Assembly (NCBI RefSeq): GCF_003443875.1
Contig: NZ_CP027482.1
Span: 2,976,001-3,040,000 of the forward strand
Length of the DNA stretch: 64,000 nucleotides
Reading direction: 5' to 3'
Source: Aeromicrobium sp. A1-2
Lineage (GTDB): Bacteria; Actinomycetota; Actinomycetes; Propionibacteriales; Nocardioidaceae
A program made the position numbers and the translations under genes. This document shows, in pieces, positions 1-9,528 of the stretch (position 1 is the first letter of the stretch; each line of letters starts with the position of its first letter). The notes under the pieces are model-generated. The model did no database searches, was not told where the DNA came from, and worked only from the letters and a program-made list of their open reading frames with translations.

Positions 1-273
1 GTCACGATCCCGGTGCTCGCCCCGGCACTGGCCGCCACCGCCCTGCTGACGTTCCTGATCTCCTGGAGCGAGTACATCCTCACGTTGTTGATCGGTGGGG
101 GTCAGGTGCAGACGCTGCCCCTCCTGCTGCTCTCGGCGATCGGATCTTCCGACACGACGGCGGCGGCGGCCCTGGGACTTCTGGTCGTCATCCCCCCTGT
201 GCTCCTCGTGGCAGTCGCGGCACGGGTGCTGCGACTGCGCGGTGGCATGCTGATGGGTGTGGCCCGAACATGA
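1..273 (+). CDS. ABC transporter permease, C-terminal part
   Basis: The reading frame is open from the first base, so this is the last 90 residues of an inner-membrane permease whose 5' part lies outside the window. Two hydrophobic stretches are visible (about residues 4-27 and 36-80), the second ending in a basic cytoplasmic tail. The pattern of a polar SWSEY-type turn followed by a TLPLLLLS segment matches the end of binding-protein-dependent permeases of the polyamine/thiamine/sulfate group. The EAA loop would be upstream. Its stop overlaps the start of the ATPase gene by 4 bases (ATGA), so the two are translationally coupled and form one importer. The substrate cannot be told from this fragment. 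Confidence 0.8.
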   Translation, partial: VTIPVLAPALAATALLTFLISWSEYILTLLIGGGQVQTLPLLLLSAIGSSDTTAAAALGLLVVIPPVLLVAVAARVLRLRGGMLMGVART

Positions 274-1313
274 CGTCTGCCCTGCAGACCTGCGGCCTGA
301 CCAAGCGCTTTGCCGGCACCACGGCCGTCGACGGGGTCGACCTCGACCTCGCGCCCGGATCGTTCACCGCGCTGCTGGGCCCGTCCGGCTGCGGCAAGAG
401 CACCACGCTGCAGATGATCGCCGGGCTCGTCGCGCCCGATGCCGGGCGCGTCACGGTCGACGGCCGTGACATGGCGGCCGTCCGGACCGAGCAGCGGCCG
501 ATCTCGTTGGTGTTCCAGAAGCCGCTGCTGTTCCCCCACCTGTCGGTCACCCAGAACGTCGGCTTCGGCCTGCGGATGCAGCACACTCCTCGTGGGGTGA
601 TCGCCGACCGCGTCGCCGCGATGCTCCAGCGAGTCCAGCTCGACGGTCTCGGGCATCGCCGTCCACATGAGCTGTCCGGTGGCCAGGAGCAACGCGTCGC
701 CCTGGCCCGCGCGCTCGTGCTGGAGCCATCGGTGCTGCTCCTGGACGAACCGTTCTCGCAGCTCGATGCCTCATTGCGTCTCGAGATGCGCCACCTGGTG
801 CGTGGGCTGCACGACTCGACGGGTGTCACGACGGTCTTCGTGACCCACGACCAGGCCGAGGCGGTGGACATCTCCGATGAGATCGTCCTGATGCTGGACG
901 GTCGGATCGAGGCTCAGGGCAACCCCGAGCAGCTGTACGTCGCCCCGCCGACGTTGGCGACGGCTCGATTCTTCGGTGTCACCAACGAGCTCACCGGCAC
1001 CGCCGGCGACGGAGCCTTCAGCCTCGCCGGAAGCGACCTCGCGATGGACGCCGGCACGGTCCGTGGGCCGGCGGTCCTGACGATCCGGCCCGAGGCCATC
1101 GAATTGCGATCCGGTGCCACCGCCGACACCGTCAGCCTGGCCGTGGAGTCGGTGCGTTTCGCCGGGGCCTTCCTGGCCGTGAACGGGCGCACCGCCGACG
1201 ATCAGCTCGTGACCCTGCACGCACCGATCGGGACGTCCGCCGCCGTGGGCGAGACGATCCACCTCGGCCTCCCCCCTTCCCGCTGCACCGTCTTCCCCTG
1301 GAGCCCCCCATGA
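270..1313 (+). CDS. ABC transporter ATP-binding protein
   Basis: Cytoplasmic ATPase (347 aa) that powers the importer whose permease ends just upstream. Walker A GPSGCGKST is at residues 37-45, the Q-loop glutamine near 83, the signature LSGGQEQRVALARA from 135, Walker B VLLLDEP at 155-161 and the switch histidine at 193. About 110 residues follow that fit a TOBE-type regulatory domain. This architecture is typical of CUT1/polyamine/Fe3+/thiamine importers, so the solute stays open. It is coupled by ATGA overlaps to the permease before it and to the VTT membrane protein after it (1310-1313). Confidence 0.9.
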   Translation: MTSALQTCGLTKRFAGTTAVDGVDLDLAPGSFTALLGPSGCGKSTTLQMIAGLVAPDAGRVTVDGRDMAAVRTEQRPISLVFQKPLLFPHLSVTQNVGFGLRMQHTPRGVIADRVAAMLQRVQLDGLGHRRPHELSGGQEQRVALARALVLEPSVLLLDEPFSQLDASLRLEMRHLVRGLHDSTGVTTVFVTHDQAEAVDISDEIVLMLDGRIEAQGNPEQLYVAPPTLATARFFGVTNELTGTAGDGAFSLAGSDLAMDAGTVRGPAVLTIRPEAIELRSGATADTVSLAVESVRFAGAFLAVNGRTADDQLVTLHAPIGTSAAVGETIHLGLPPSRCTVFPWSPP

Positions 1314-1993
1314 GCCGCCGCCAGATCGCCATCCGCCTCGCAGTGCTTGCCGCCGCCATCTCCGGCTTCGTTCTCCTGGAGACCCAGGTCGGGCTACCCG
1401 GCCTCACCGAGGTCCAGGACTACTTCAACGGCCTGGGCTGGATCGCCCTGCCGGCGTTCGCGGTGTTCTACGCCTCGGCAACCCTGCTCCCGCTGCCCAA
1501 GGCCGTCTGCACGATCGCCGGTGGCGCGATCTTCGGGTTCTGGCTCGGTCTCGTGGTCGTGCTGGTGGGTGCCGTCGCCGGCTCGACCGGCGCGTTCGCG
1601 GGGGCCCGCTGGCTGGGTCGGGACTCGGTGCGTGGCCTGACCGCCGACCGGGTCCGCAAGGTCGACGCCCAGATCGGTGAACGGGGCTTCCTCACGGTGC
1701 TGGGTGCCCGGCTGCTGCCGGTCATCCCCTTCACAACGATCAACTACATCTTCGGCCTGACCTCGGTGAAGCTGCGGGCCTACGTCATCGCGACCGCCGT
1801 CGGGATCATCCCCGGGACCGCGGTCTACGTCGCTGTCGGCGCGTACGGCTTCTCGCCGGGCTCGTGGCCCTTCGCGATCACCGTGACCGGCCTGGTGGTG
1901 CTGACGGTCGTCGGCACGGTGCACGCGAGGCGGACCGCCCGCCGACCCGTCACGACCGGGTCAGCCACCGGCGAAGACGCAGCAACACCCTGA
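1310..1993 (+). CDS. VTT-domain (TVP38/TMEM64, DedA-related) membrane protein
   Basis: Integral membrane protein of 227 aa. The N-terminal helix is followed by the VTT core: a re-entrant glycine-rich loop (around residues 60-95), then the hallmark segment RLLPVIPFTTINYIFG and a GIIPGT turn before the last helices. VTT proteins resemble phospholipid scramblases and DedA transporters; the substrate is unknown here. The start overlaps the ATPase stop by 4 bases. The 3' end overlaps, on the opposite strand, the last 44 bases of the flavin disulfide reductase gene. VTT proteins and mercuric-reductase-like flavoproteins are often neighbours or fused in other bacteria, so the convergence may be functional. 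Confidence 0.85.
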   Translation: MSRRQIAIRLAVLAAAISGFVLLETQVGLPGLTEVQDYFNGLGWIALPAFAVFYASATLLPLPKAVCTIAGGAIFGFWLGLVVVLVGAVAGSTGAFAGARWLGRDSVRGLTADRVRKVDAQIGERGFLTVLGARLLPVIPFTTINYIFGLTSVKLRAYVIATAVGIIPGTAVYVAVGAYGFSPGSWPFAITVTGLVVLTVVGTVHARRTARRPVTTGSATGEDAATP

Positions 1994-3404
1994 CCGCGCG
2001 ACGGGCCCACGGGCTCGCAAGGTCCTCCTGCAGCTGGGCGAGTGCGGCCTTCCAGACTCCGTCGGCATACGTCGGATAGGCGTGCATCGCGGCAGCGATG
2101 TCGCGCGCGCGCAGCCCGTGCCGGGCGGCGAGGACCACTTCGGCGAGCGACTCGCCCGCACGGGGACCAACGATCGTCGCACCGATCACGCGCTGCTTGC
2201 GGTCGAGCACGATCCGGGAGAATCCGTCCGTCTGTCCCTCCGCGATCGCCCGGTCCACCTCGTCGTGCCCCACGGTCCGGGCATGGATGCCGTCCGTCCC
2301 GTCGTGCTGCAGCCCGACACCGAATGCGGCGACCTCGGGGTGCGTGTAGGTCACCCGGGGGATCGTGGCCAGATCGACACTCCGCCGTAGGCCCAGCACT
2401 GCGTTGGTCGCGGCCATGGATCCGTGGCTGCCTGCGACATGGGTGAACTGCGGGTGCCCGGTGATGTCGCCCGCGGCCCAGATGCGCCGGTTGCTGGTGC
2501 GCAGTCGGGGGTCGACCTCGATGAAGCCTCGTTCGGTGAGGCTGACTCCGGCCTCCTCCAGGCCCAGACCGGCCGTGCGCGGGCGGCGGCCGACCGACAC
2601 CAGGACGGTGTCGGTCTCGACGACCGATCCGTCGCTGAGCTGGGCCGCTCCGGGGCGGAACGACTCGACCGAGACGCCGAGCCTCAGCGTCACGCCATCG
2701 GCGATCAGCGCCGAGGTGATGGACTCTGCGGCATCCTCGTCCTCGCGCGGCAGGATGCGATTGCCGGACTCGACGATCGTCACGTCCGATCCGAGCCTGG
2801 CCAGCGCCTGGCCCAGCTCACAGCCGATGCTGCCGGCACCGAGCACCAACAGGCTGGCCGGGAGGGACTCCAGGTCCCACACCGAGTCCGACGTCAGGAC
2901 TGTCATCGTGTCGAGTCCATCGAGGGCAGGCACGAAGGGGGACGAGCCCGCCGCGATGACGGCGTTGCGGAACACGAAGCTGGTGCCGTCGACGACGACC
3001 GATCTCGGTCCGTCGAAGCGCACCTCGCCGTGGATCACCGTCACGCCCGTCGAGCGGAGCGACTCCGGGGAGTCGATCGGCTCGATCGTCGCCACGACAC
3101 CGTGAACGGTCTGCATGACGGCGGAGAACTCGACTTCGCCACCCGGGCGGGTCAGCCCGCGACCGTGCCGGCCCGCGACCGCGTCGTGCGCGATCGAGAG
3201 CAGCGCCTTGCTGGGGACACAACCGGTCCAGAGGCAGTCGCCGCCGGGGCGTTCCCGCTCGATCAGCAGGACGTCCGCACCGAGGCCGGCCGCCGTCTTG
3301 GCGGCGACGATTCCCGCGGTGCCCCCACCCAGGACCACGAGGTCCCACGGATCGGAGCGCGTGGCCGACACGTCGTCGGAGGTCCAGTCCAGTGCTGTGA
3401 CCAT
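1950..3404 (-). CDS. FAD-dependent pyridine nucleotide-disulfide oxidoreductase (MerA/Lpd-like)
   Basis: A 484-aa flavoprotein that passes electrons from NAD(P)H through FAD to a disulfide. The FAD-binding GGGTAG lies at residues 26-31 and the redox pair in CLWTGC at C57 and C62. A second Rossmann motif, GAGSIGCELG, lies near 190-200, and the C-terminal dimerisation domain has the HAYPTYAD base/histidine segment. It lacks the C-terminal vicinal cysteines of true mercuric reductases and ends in a basic LRLRRWLTRS tail, so the substrate is unknown. The ATG overlaps the anti-sigma stop by one base (TGATG), making it the last gene of the sigma/anti-sigma operon. Redox control by that sigma factor is inference. 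Confidence 0.88.
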   Translation of the reverse strand: MVTALDWTSDDVSATRSDPWDLVVLGGGTAGIVAAKTAAGLGADVLLIERERPGGDCLWTGCVPSKALLSIAHDAVAGRHGRGLTRPGGEVEFSAVMQTVHGVVATIEPIDSPESLRSTGVTVIHGEVRFDGPRSVVVDGTSFVFRNAVIAAGSSPFVPALDGLDTMTVLTSDSVWDLESLPASLLVLGAGSIGCELGQALARLGSDVTIVESGNRILPREDEDAAESITSALIADGVTLRLGVSVESFRPGAAQLSDGSVVETDTVLVSVGRRPRTAGLGLEEAGVSLTERGFIEVDPRLRTSNRRIWAAGDITGHPQFTHVAGSHGSMAATNAVLGLRRSVDLATIPRVTYTHPEVAAFGVGLQHDGTDGIHARTVGHDEVDRAIAEGQTDGFSRIVLDRKQRVIGATIVGPRAGESLAEVVLAARHGLRARDIAAAMHAYPTYADGVWKAALAQLQEDLASPWARRAVRVLLRLRRWLTRS

Positions 3405-3682
3405 CAGTGCACCGAGCCGTCCGCGAGCCGGCGGGCAGCAAGCTGCAGTCTCGCGATGCTCGCCTCGTCAGGCGTACGTCGTTCGGCGAGTCGCGCCAAA
3501 GCCGCCTTGACGCCTCGGTAGTCGCTGACCGCCGCGGAGCACCGGTCGCACACCGCCAGATGGGCCTCGAGCCGGGCCATCTCCTCGCGCGAGAGCGTGG
3601 CCGCAGGGTCGGCGTCGAGGTAACGCTGGATGCGTCGCCCCGACCAGCGGCAGGTGACCATCATGCGAAGGGCGGTGATCAT
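3404..3682 (-). CDS. Zinc-binding anti-sigma factor (ZAS family)
   Basis: A 92-aa cytoplasmic protein with the ZAS signature H-x3-C-x2-C (HLAVCDRC, H41, C45, C48) in a helical frame, plus an extra cysteine at residue 11. ZAS proteins bind and silence an ECF sigma factor; in redox-sensing members, loss of zinc through disulfide formation releases it. The ATG at 3682 was chosen because it overlaps the sigma stop in an ATGA, the classic arrangement of a sigma/anti-sigma pair. No transmembrane segment is present, so sensing would be cytoplasmic. The downstream disulfide reductase fits a thiol-redox signal, but that is inferred. Confidence 0.85.
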   Translation of the reverse strand: MITALRMMVTCRWSGRRIQRYLDADPAATLSREEMARLEAHLAVCDRCSAAVSDYRGVKAALARLAERRTPDEASIARLQLAARRLADGSVH

Positions 3683-4296
3683 CGGTGTCTCCTGTGGGAC
3701 GAAGGTGTGGTCTCGAGGCTCGCCCGCATGCGACTGCGAGCCCGACTCAGCCGGGACATCACGGTCCCGACGGGTATCCCGAGCGCATCGGCGGTCTCCT
3801 GGTAGGAGAGCTGGTCGACGTCGACCAGCAGGAGAACTCCCCGGAATCTGGGATCGAGGTCGGCCAGGGCCTGCTCGACGTGATCGTCCATGACGGTGTC
3901 GTTCACCAGGTCCTCCGGAGCCCTCCCCGTCGCATCGCCGAACGCCGGCGGACGGTTGACGAGCTCGCCGTGCGGATCGGCCGGCGCCGGTCGGCGCCGA
4001 CGGTGGGTGTTGATGTTGGCCCGACGCATGATCGTCAGGAGCCACGCCCGCGGGTGTGCGCCGTCGAAGCGGTCGGCGCTCTTGAACGCCCTGATCAGGG
4101 TCTCCTGGACCAGGTCCTCGGCGTCGGCCCGCGATCCGGTGAGACTGCGCGCAACACGCAGCAGCACCTCGATCTCCGGCTCGACGTGGCGAGCGAACGA
4201 GAGTGTCTGCTCGTCGTGCTGAGACGTCGTGCTGGTCGGGTCCACGTGGTGGGAACCCTGCGCGCCGTCGGGATCATTCCCGGACTGGTCAGCCAC
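3679..4296 (-). CDS. ECF-family RNA polymerase sigma factor
   Basis: A 205-aa sigma-70 family protein. Region 2 spans about residues 42-105 and includes DAEDLVQETLIRAF, the -10 recognition and core-binding helix. Region 4 (about 145-195) contains the helix-turn-helix YQETADALGIPVGTVMSRLS. Regions 1 and 3 are missing, as expected for group IV (ECF). The start is a GTG with only a weak ribosome-binding sequence. The next two genes, overlapping by 4 and 1 bases, encode a ZAS anti-sigma factor and a flavin disulfide reductase, resembling SigR/SigH-RsrA modules. No conserved GGAAT-type autoregulatory promoter was recognised upstream. Confidence 0.9.
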   Translation of the reverse strand: MADQSGNDPDGAQGSHHVDPTSTTSQHDEQTLSFARHVEPEIEVLLRVARSLTGSRADAEDLVQETLIRAFKSADRFDGAHPRAWLLTIMRRANINTHRRRRPAPADPHGELVNRPPAFGDATGRAPEDLVNDTVMDDHVEQALADLDPRFRGVLLLVDVDQLSYQETADALGIPVGTVMSRLSRARSRMRASLETTPSSHRRHR

Positions 4297-4439
4297 GTCC
4301 GCACCCGTCGTGCCAGGTCCCGTGGATCATGCCTGCTCCTCGGTCAAGGGCGGCGTCCCGGTGACAACGGCCCTGCAACGAGCGTACGACGGCCCGGCCG
4401 CGGCCTCGCCCTCGTCGCCCGGTGTCCGGCGCTGCGGCC

Positions 4440-4445
4440 TAGACT
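4440..4445 (+). promoter_or_regulatory. -10 hexamer TAGACT of the spermidine-synthase-like gene
   Basis: TAGACT lies 28 bases before the ATG at 4474, with AGGAG between them, so this transcript would have a short leader and a normal ribosome-binding site. No good -35 was seen. Confidence 0.4.
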
Positions 4446-4473
4446 CGGCTCCACCCCCGATCCAGGAGCAGCA

Positions 4474-5190
4474 ATGGCGCGATTCCGCGAGATCGACTTC
4501 CGACCGACGCCGATGGGCGATCTGATCCTTCGCGAGCGCTGGGACCCTGTGGCCAAGCAGGACCTGCTCGAGATCAAGCTCGGTGACGAGTTCTTGATGT
4601 CGAGCCTGTTCACGGTGGCCGAGATCGCACTGGGCCATCTCGCGACCGCCGAGTGCGATGGCACCGATCTCGACGTGGTCGTGGGCGGCCTGGGTCTGGG
4701 CTGCACCGCCCTGGCCGTGCTCGAGGACCCGCGGGTCCGAAGCCTCGTCGTCGTCGATGCCCTCCCCGAGGTCATCGAGTGGCACCGAGAGCACCTGATC
4801 CCCGCCGGGACCACACTGACCACCGACGCCCGCTGCCGCCTCGTGCACGGCGACTTCTTCGCCGGCCTGCGAGACGGCGGCGAGCTCAACCCCGATGCGC
4901 CCGGGCACCTCTGGCATGCCGTCGTCGTCGACATCGACCACACGCCAACCCATCACCTGCACCCCAGCCACGCCGACCTCTACGACGAGGCGGGCCTCAA
5001 CCGGGTCGTGGCGCGACTGCATCCCGGCGGGGTCTTCGCCCTGTGGTCCGACGATCCTCCCGATGAGACCTTCATGGCGACCCTGGCTGCCACGTTCCCC
5101 GAGGTCAGGGCCGAGGTCGTGACATTCGACAATCCCCTGCTGGGCACCGTCGCATCCAACACGGTCTATCTGGCGCGTACGCCACGCTGA
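4474..5190 (+). CDS. Spermidine synthase-like SAM-fold protein
   Basis: A 238-aa protein with a class I methyltransferase/aminopropyltransferase fold. The nucleotide-binding glycine loop GGLGLG is at residues 71-76, followed by VVVDALPEVIEWH, the acidic end of strand 2. A later segment, VVVDIDHTP, stands where spermidine synthases carry the catalytic aspartates. The polyamine pocket is not clearly conserved, so a true spermidine synthase activity is doubtful. Similar proteins are annotated as spermidine synthase in many actinobacteria. AGGAG precedes the ATG at a normal distance. It is transcribed divergently from the ECF sigma gene. Confidence 0.7.
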   Translation: MARFREIDFRPTPMGDLILRERWDPVAKQDLLEIKLGDEFLMSSLFTVAEIALGHLATAECDGTDLDVVVGGLGLGCTALAVLEDPRVRSLVVVDALPEVIEWHREHLIPAGTTLTTDARCRLVHGDFFAGLRDGGELNPDAPGHLWHAVVVDIDHTPTHHLHPSHADLYDEAGLNRVVARLHPGGVFALWSDDPPDETFMATLAATFPEVRAEVVTFDNPLLGTVASNTVYLARTPR

Positions 5191-5206
5191 CCTGCGGGCG
5201 AGCCGG

Positions 5207-5965
5207 TCAGGGTGCCGCGATGAAACCGCGGTCGCTCAGCAGCGGCACGACAGTCGTCGACCCGACCTCGGCAGCGATGTCGACGTCAGCTCCGAAACCA
5301 CCCTCGATGAGCTCGAGACCACTCGCGCAAGCTCGAAGGTGGGACTGCTCACGACCGGCGACGAGCCGGTACGCATCGGCCGCCATCGCCGCCTCGGGCG
5401 AGAGACCCGGCCAGTCGTGGTCCTCGAGCGCCGCAAGGACCGCGCCGGCACCCCAGAGGTCTTCGACGGCTGGCCGTAGCGATCCATCGGGCCAACGCTC
5501 GCCAGCAGCCACGACTGCGATCGTCGCGGTCTCCGCATCGTGCTCGCGGGCGATCCAGTTGGCGACCGCGACCGCGTTGCGCAGACAGGCACCCACGACT
5601 GTCGTCACCTGTGGTGCGAGCCCGTGCGAGATGGCCGATCCGTTCGGGGAGGGCAGGACCAGTCGATCGATCACGCCCGCCGCACGGATGCTCGCCGGCG
5701 AGAGGCTCAGCCGCTCCGGATCGGACCGGTCCCGGGTCGCTGCGAGGTCGGCCCGGTGCTGGGCGGCATACGACGCGGCGTCTGGACGCCCCGCCGGATA
5801 GGGAAGCACCACGATGCCGCGGTCGACGGCGACACTCAAGGTCGTCGAGAACGACAACACATCGACGACGACGGCGACATCAGCGCGCTCGGCGATCAGC
5901 ATGCCGCCGGTCGAACCCCACTCGAACCGGACCTGGTGCCGGGACTGACCTGCCGCAGAGCTCAC
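5207..5965 (-). CDS. 2-phosphosulfolactate phosphatase family protein (ComB-like)
   Basis: A 252-aa member of the ComB phosphatase family, recognised by the motifs VVVDVLSFSTT, LPSPNGSAI and AAGERWPDGSLRPAVED, the last being the most typical segment. ComB hydrolyses 2-phosphosulfolactate in coenzyme M synthesis, but actinobacteria lack that pathway, so the homologue probably acts on another phosphorylated acid. It starts with GTG 6 bases after a TAGGCT hexamer and has no Shine-Dalgarno, so a leaderless mRNA is likely. The gene stands alone, next to the PAP2-type membrane protein. Confidence 0.8.
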   Translation of the reverse strand: MSSAAGQSRHQVRFEWGSTGGMLIAERADVAVVVDVLSFSTTLSVAVDRGIVVLPYPAGRPDAASYAAQHRADLAATRDRSDPERLSLSPASIRAAGVIDRLVLPSPNGSAISHGLAPQVTTVVGACLRNAVAVANWIAREHDAETATIAVVAAGERWPDGSLRPAVEDLWGAGAVLAALEDHDWPGLSPEAAMAADAYRLVAGREQSHLRACASGLELIEGGFGADVDIAAEVGSTTVVPLLSDRGFIAAP

Positions 5966-5971
5966 TGCACC

Positions 5972-5977
5972 AGCCTA
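5972..5977 (-). promoter_or_regulatory. -10 hexamer of the leaderless comB-like gene
   Basis: TAGGCT on the minus strand, ending 6 bases before the GTG start at 5965. Confidence 0.5.
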
Positions 5978-6775
5978 GGGGGAGAGGTGTTGGTCCTCGT
6001 GGGCCACGACCGGACTTCGCCGCTCCCAGATGATGACACCGCCAAAGGCGATCAGGACAACGACCCAACCAATCACCGCGTCGAGCACCCAGTGGTTGCC
6101 GGTGCCGATGATCACGAGGGTCATGATCGCTGCATAGGTCAGGCCCAGCGCCTGCACGATCTTCGGCATGCCGGCGCGGATCAGCACGATGGCAACCCAG
6201 AGCGCCCACCCGGCGTGCAGCGAGGGGGATGCAGCCAGCTCATTGGTCATGCCGCCCAGGCCCTTGGGCGCGGAGGCGTCGCCACCCCACCACCCGACGC
6301 CGGAGTGCAGGCTCAGCACATCAGCGAATCGGCCCCCGACCAGACGCGGCGGAGCGGTCGGCATCACGAGGTAGAAGGCGAGCCCGATGATCGTGGCGAA
6401 CACCAATGCGCGGCGGGCCGTGACGTATTCGGAGGCGCTGCGACGGTAGATCCAGATCAGGACTGCTGCCGTCACGATGTAGTGCGTCGTGGCGTACCAG
6501 AAACTGCCGAACAGGCCCAACCAGTCGTGCTGCACGAACTTGTCGTTGAGCCAGCCCTCGGCATCGATCCGCCAGACCTTCTCGAAGTCGAGCACGTCGA
6601 TCGCTCGGCCGCGCGCCGGCGCGAAGTCGTTGGAGGCGAGCAGGCGGGAGGCGCTGTAGCCGACGTAGAGGAAGCCCAGGAAGGCCAGCTCGATCGCGCC
6701 GCGCTTGATCTTGCGGAGCGCAGCAGGCCGGCGGGAGGTCGTCACGTGCCTCACCTGCTGTGACGACTGCGTCAT
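5975..6775 (-). CDS. PAP2-family phosphatase / inositolphosphotransferase-like membrane protein
   Basis: A 266-aa polytopic membrane protein with about six hydrophobic helices. The PAP2 catalytic signature is split as usual: SPSLHAGW (H187) in the middle motif and GTGNHWVLD (H228, D232) in the third. PRLVGGRF and the overall arrangement match the PAP2_3 (aureobasidin-resistance-like) branch, whose members transfer or hydrolyse lipid-linked phosphates outside the membrane; mycobacterial relatives act on phosphoinositides or phospholipids. The ATG is preceded by AGGAGGGG. It points the same way as the comB-like gene and ends inside that gene's promoter region. Confidence 0.82.
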   Translation of the reverse strand: MTQSSQQVRHVTTSRRPAALRKIKRGAIELAFLGFLYVGYSASRLLASNDFAPARGRAIDVLDFEKVWRIDAEGWLNDKFVQHDWLGLFGSFWYATTHYIVTAAVLIWIYRRSASEYVTARRALVFATIIGLAFYLVMPTAPPRLVGGRFADVLSLHSGVGWWGGDASAPKGLGGMTNELAASPSLHAGWALWVAIVLIRAGMPKIVQALGLTYAAIMTLVIIGTGNHWVLDAVIGWVVVLIAFGGVIIWERRSPVVAHEDQHLSP

Positions 6776-6916
6776 CGCCCCTCCTGCGCTCGAACTGGGG
6801 TTGCTTCCTAGGAGAAGGCGCCGAGGTGCGCCTTCGTGCGATCAACTCTCGCGGACAACCGTTGTGTACGGCAACCAGAGTCGACCCTGATTTCTTCCCT
6901 GAGACCTTACTTGCCC

Positions 6917-8650
<1,734 letters not shown>

Positions 8651-8656
8651 GGCCAC

Positions 8657-8662
8657 ACGCTA
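8657..8662 (-). promoter_or_regulatory. -10 hexamer of the leaderless herA-like gene
   Basis: TAGCGT on the minus strand, ending 6 bases before the ATG at 8650. Confidence 0.5.
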
Positions 8663-8686
8663 CCGCCAGGTCGGCCCGCCTCTGTC

Positions 8687-8692
8687 TACACT
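8687..8692 (+). promoter_or_regulatory. -10 hexamer of the leaderless VapB-like gene
   Basis: TACACT, ending 6 bases before the GTG at 8699. It lies only 25 bases from the divergent -10 at 8657-8662. Confidence 0.5.
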
Positions 8693-8698
8693 GACCGG

Positions 8699-9001
8699 GT
8701 GATATTCAGGAGGGTGAGCGAGGGTCGCCCCTATCCGGACCACGGGCTGACACAGAGCACGTGGGCCGAGATCTCCCCGTCCCAGGTACGGCTCGACGAC
8801 CTCACGACGACCAAGACCAAGCTCGATCTGGAATTCCTGCTGGACGACGACTCGACCTACTTCGGTGACCTGTTCGCCCACGTCGTGAGCTGGCAGGGCG
8901 AGCTGTTCCTCGAGGACGGCCTGCATCGCGCGCTCCGCGCCGCACTTCAGCAGCGCAACATGCTGCATGCCCGCGTCCACTCGATCGGGCGGTCCACGTG
9001 A
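8699..9001 (+). CDS. Small conserved protein, VapB-type antitoxin-like
   Basis: A 100-aa protein without signal peptide or membrane segment. The sequence (SEGRPYPDHG near the start, DSTYFGDLFAHVVSWQGELF and LHRALRAALQQR near the end) matches a small actinobacterial family often labelled VapB-like antitoxin and usually found just before a LytR C-terminal-domain gene, as here. No PIN-domain toxin is adjacent, so a toxin-antitoxin role is unsupported. The GTG at 8699 fits a leaderless start; a later in-frame GTG at 8714 is less likely. The stop overlaps the next GTG, so the two genes are coupled. Confidence 0.7.
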   Translation: MIFRRVSEGRPYPDHGLTQSTWAEISPSQVRLDDLTTTKTKLDLEFLLDDDSTYFGDLFAHVVSWQGELFLEDGLHRALRAALQQRNMLHARVHSIGRST

Positions 9002-9510
9002 GCAGCATGGTTCGAGGGATGACGCTGCTCGCCGCGGCGGTCGTCCTGGTCTTCGGTACGGTCACGGGCTTCCAGCTCCTGACCTCCCGGGCCGACACCG
9101 TCGATCCGGTGCCGACCTGTACCAACACGACCGTCAAGGACGGCGAGGTGCTCAACAGCAATCTCGTCACGATCAACGTCTTCAACGCGTCGACCCGATC
9201 GGGTCTGGCCAACCGGGCGACGATCGACCTGCAGGCCAACGGCTTCCTCGGCGGCGAGATCGGCAACAGCGACAGTGCGACGAAACCCAGTCGGGTCGCG
9301 ATCTTGACCGACGATCCCAAGGATCCCCGCGTCCGCCTCGTCGCCAAGCAGTTCAAGGACAAGGTGAAGTATGCCGAGCCTGACATCGCGGTCGAGGACG
9401 GCGTCGTCGTGATCGTCGGCAACAAGTACAGCGGGCTTGATTCCAAGGCATCGACCAAGGTCACCAGCGACCGCACGATCCAGGCCTGCGTCCCGGTCGT
9501 CCTGCCGTAG
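8998..9510 (+). CDS. LytR C-terminal domain membrane-anchored protein
   Basis: A 170-aa protein with one N-terminal membrane helix (about residues 9-28) and an exported LytR_C domain, recognised by VTINVFNASTRSGLANRATIDLQANGF-type sequence and the closing VVIVGNKY segment. The catalytic LCP domain of LytR-CpsA-Psr enzymes is absent. Stand-alone LytR_C proteins are common in actinobacteria and probably assist cell-wall glycopolymer attachment; the role here is inferred. The GTG start overlaps the stop of the VapB-like gene by 4 bases (GTGA). Confidence 0.82.
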   Translation: MSSMVRGMTLLAAAVVLVFGTVTGFQLLTSRADTVDPVPTCTNTTVKDGEVLNSNLVTINVFNASTRSGLANRATIDLQANGFLGGEIGNSDSATKPSRVAILTDDPKDPRVRLVAKQFKDKVKYAEPDIAVEDGVVVIVGNKYSGLDSKASTKVTSDRTIQACVPVVLP

Positions 9511-9528
9511 GCACCACCCCATTCGGGG

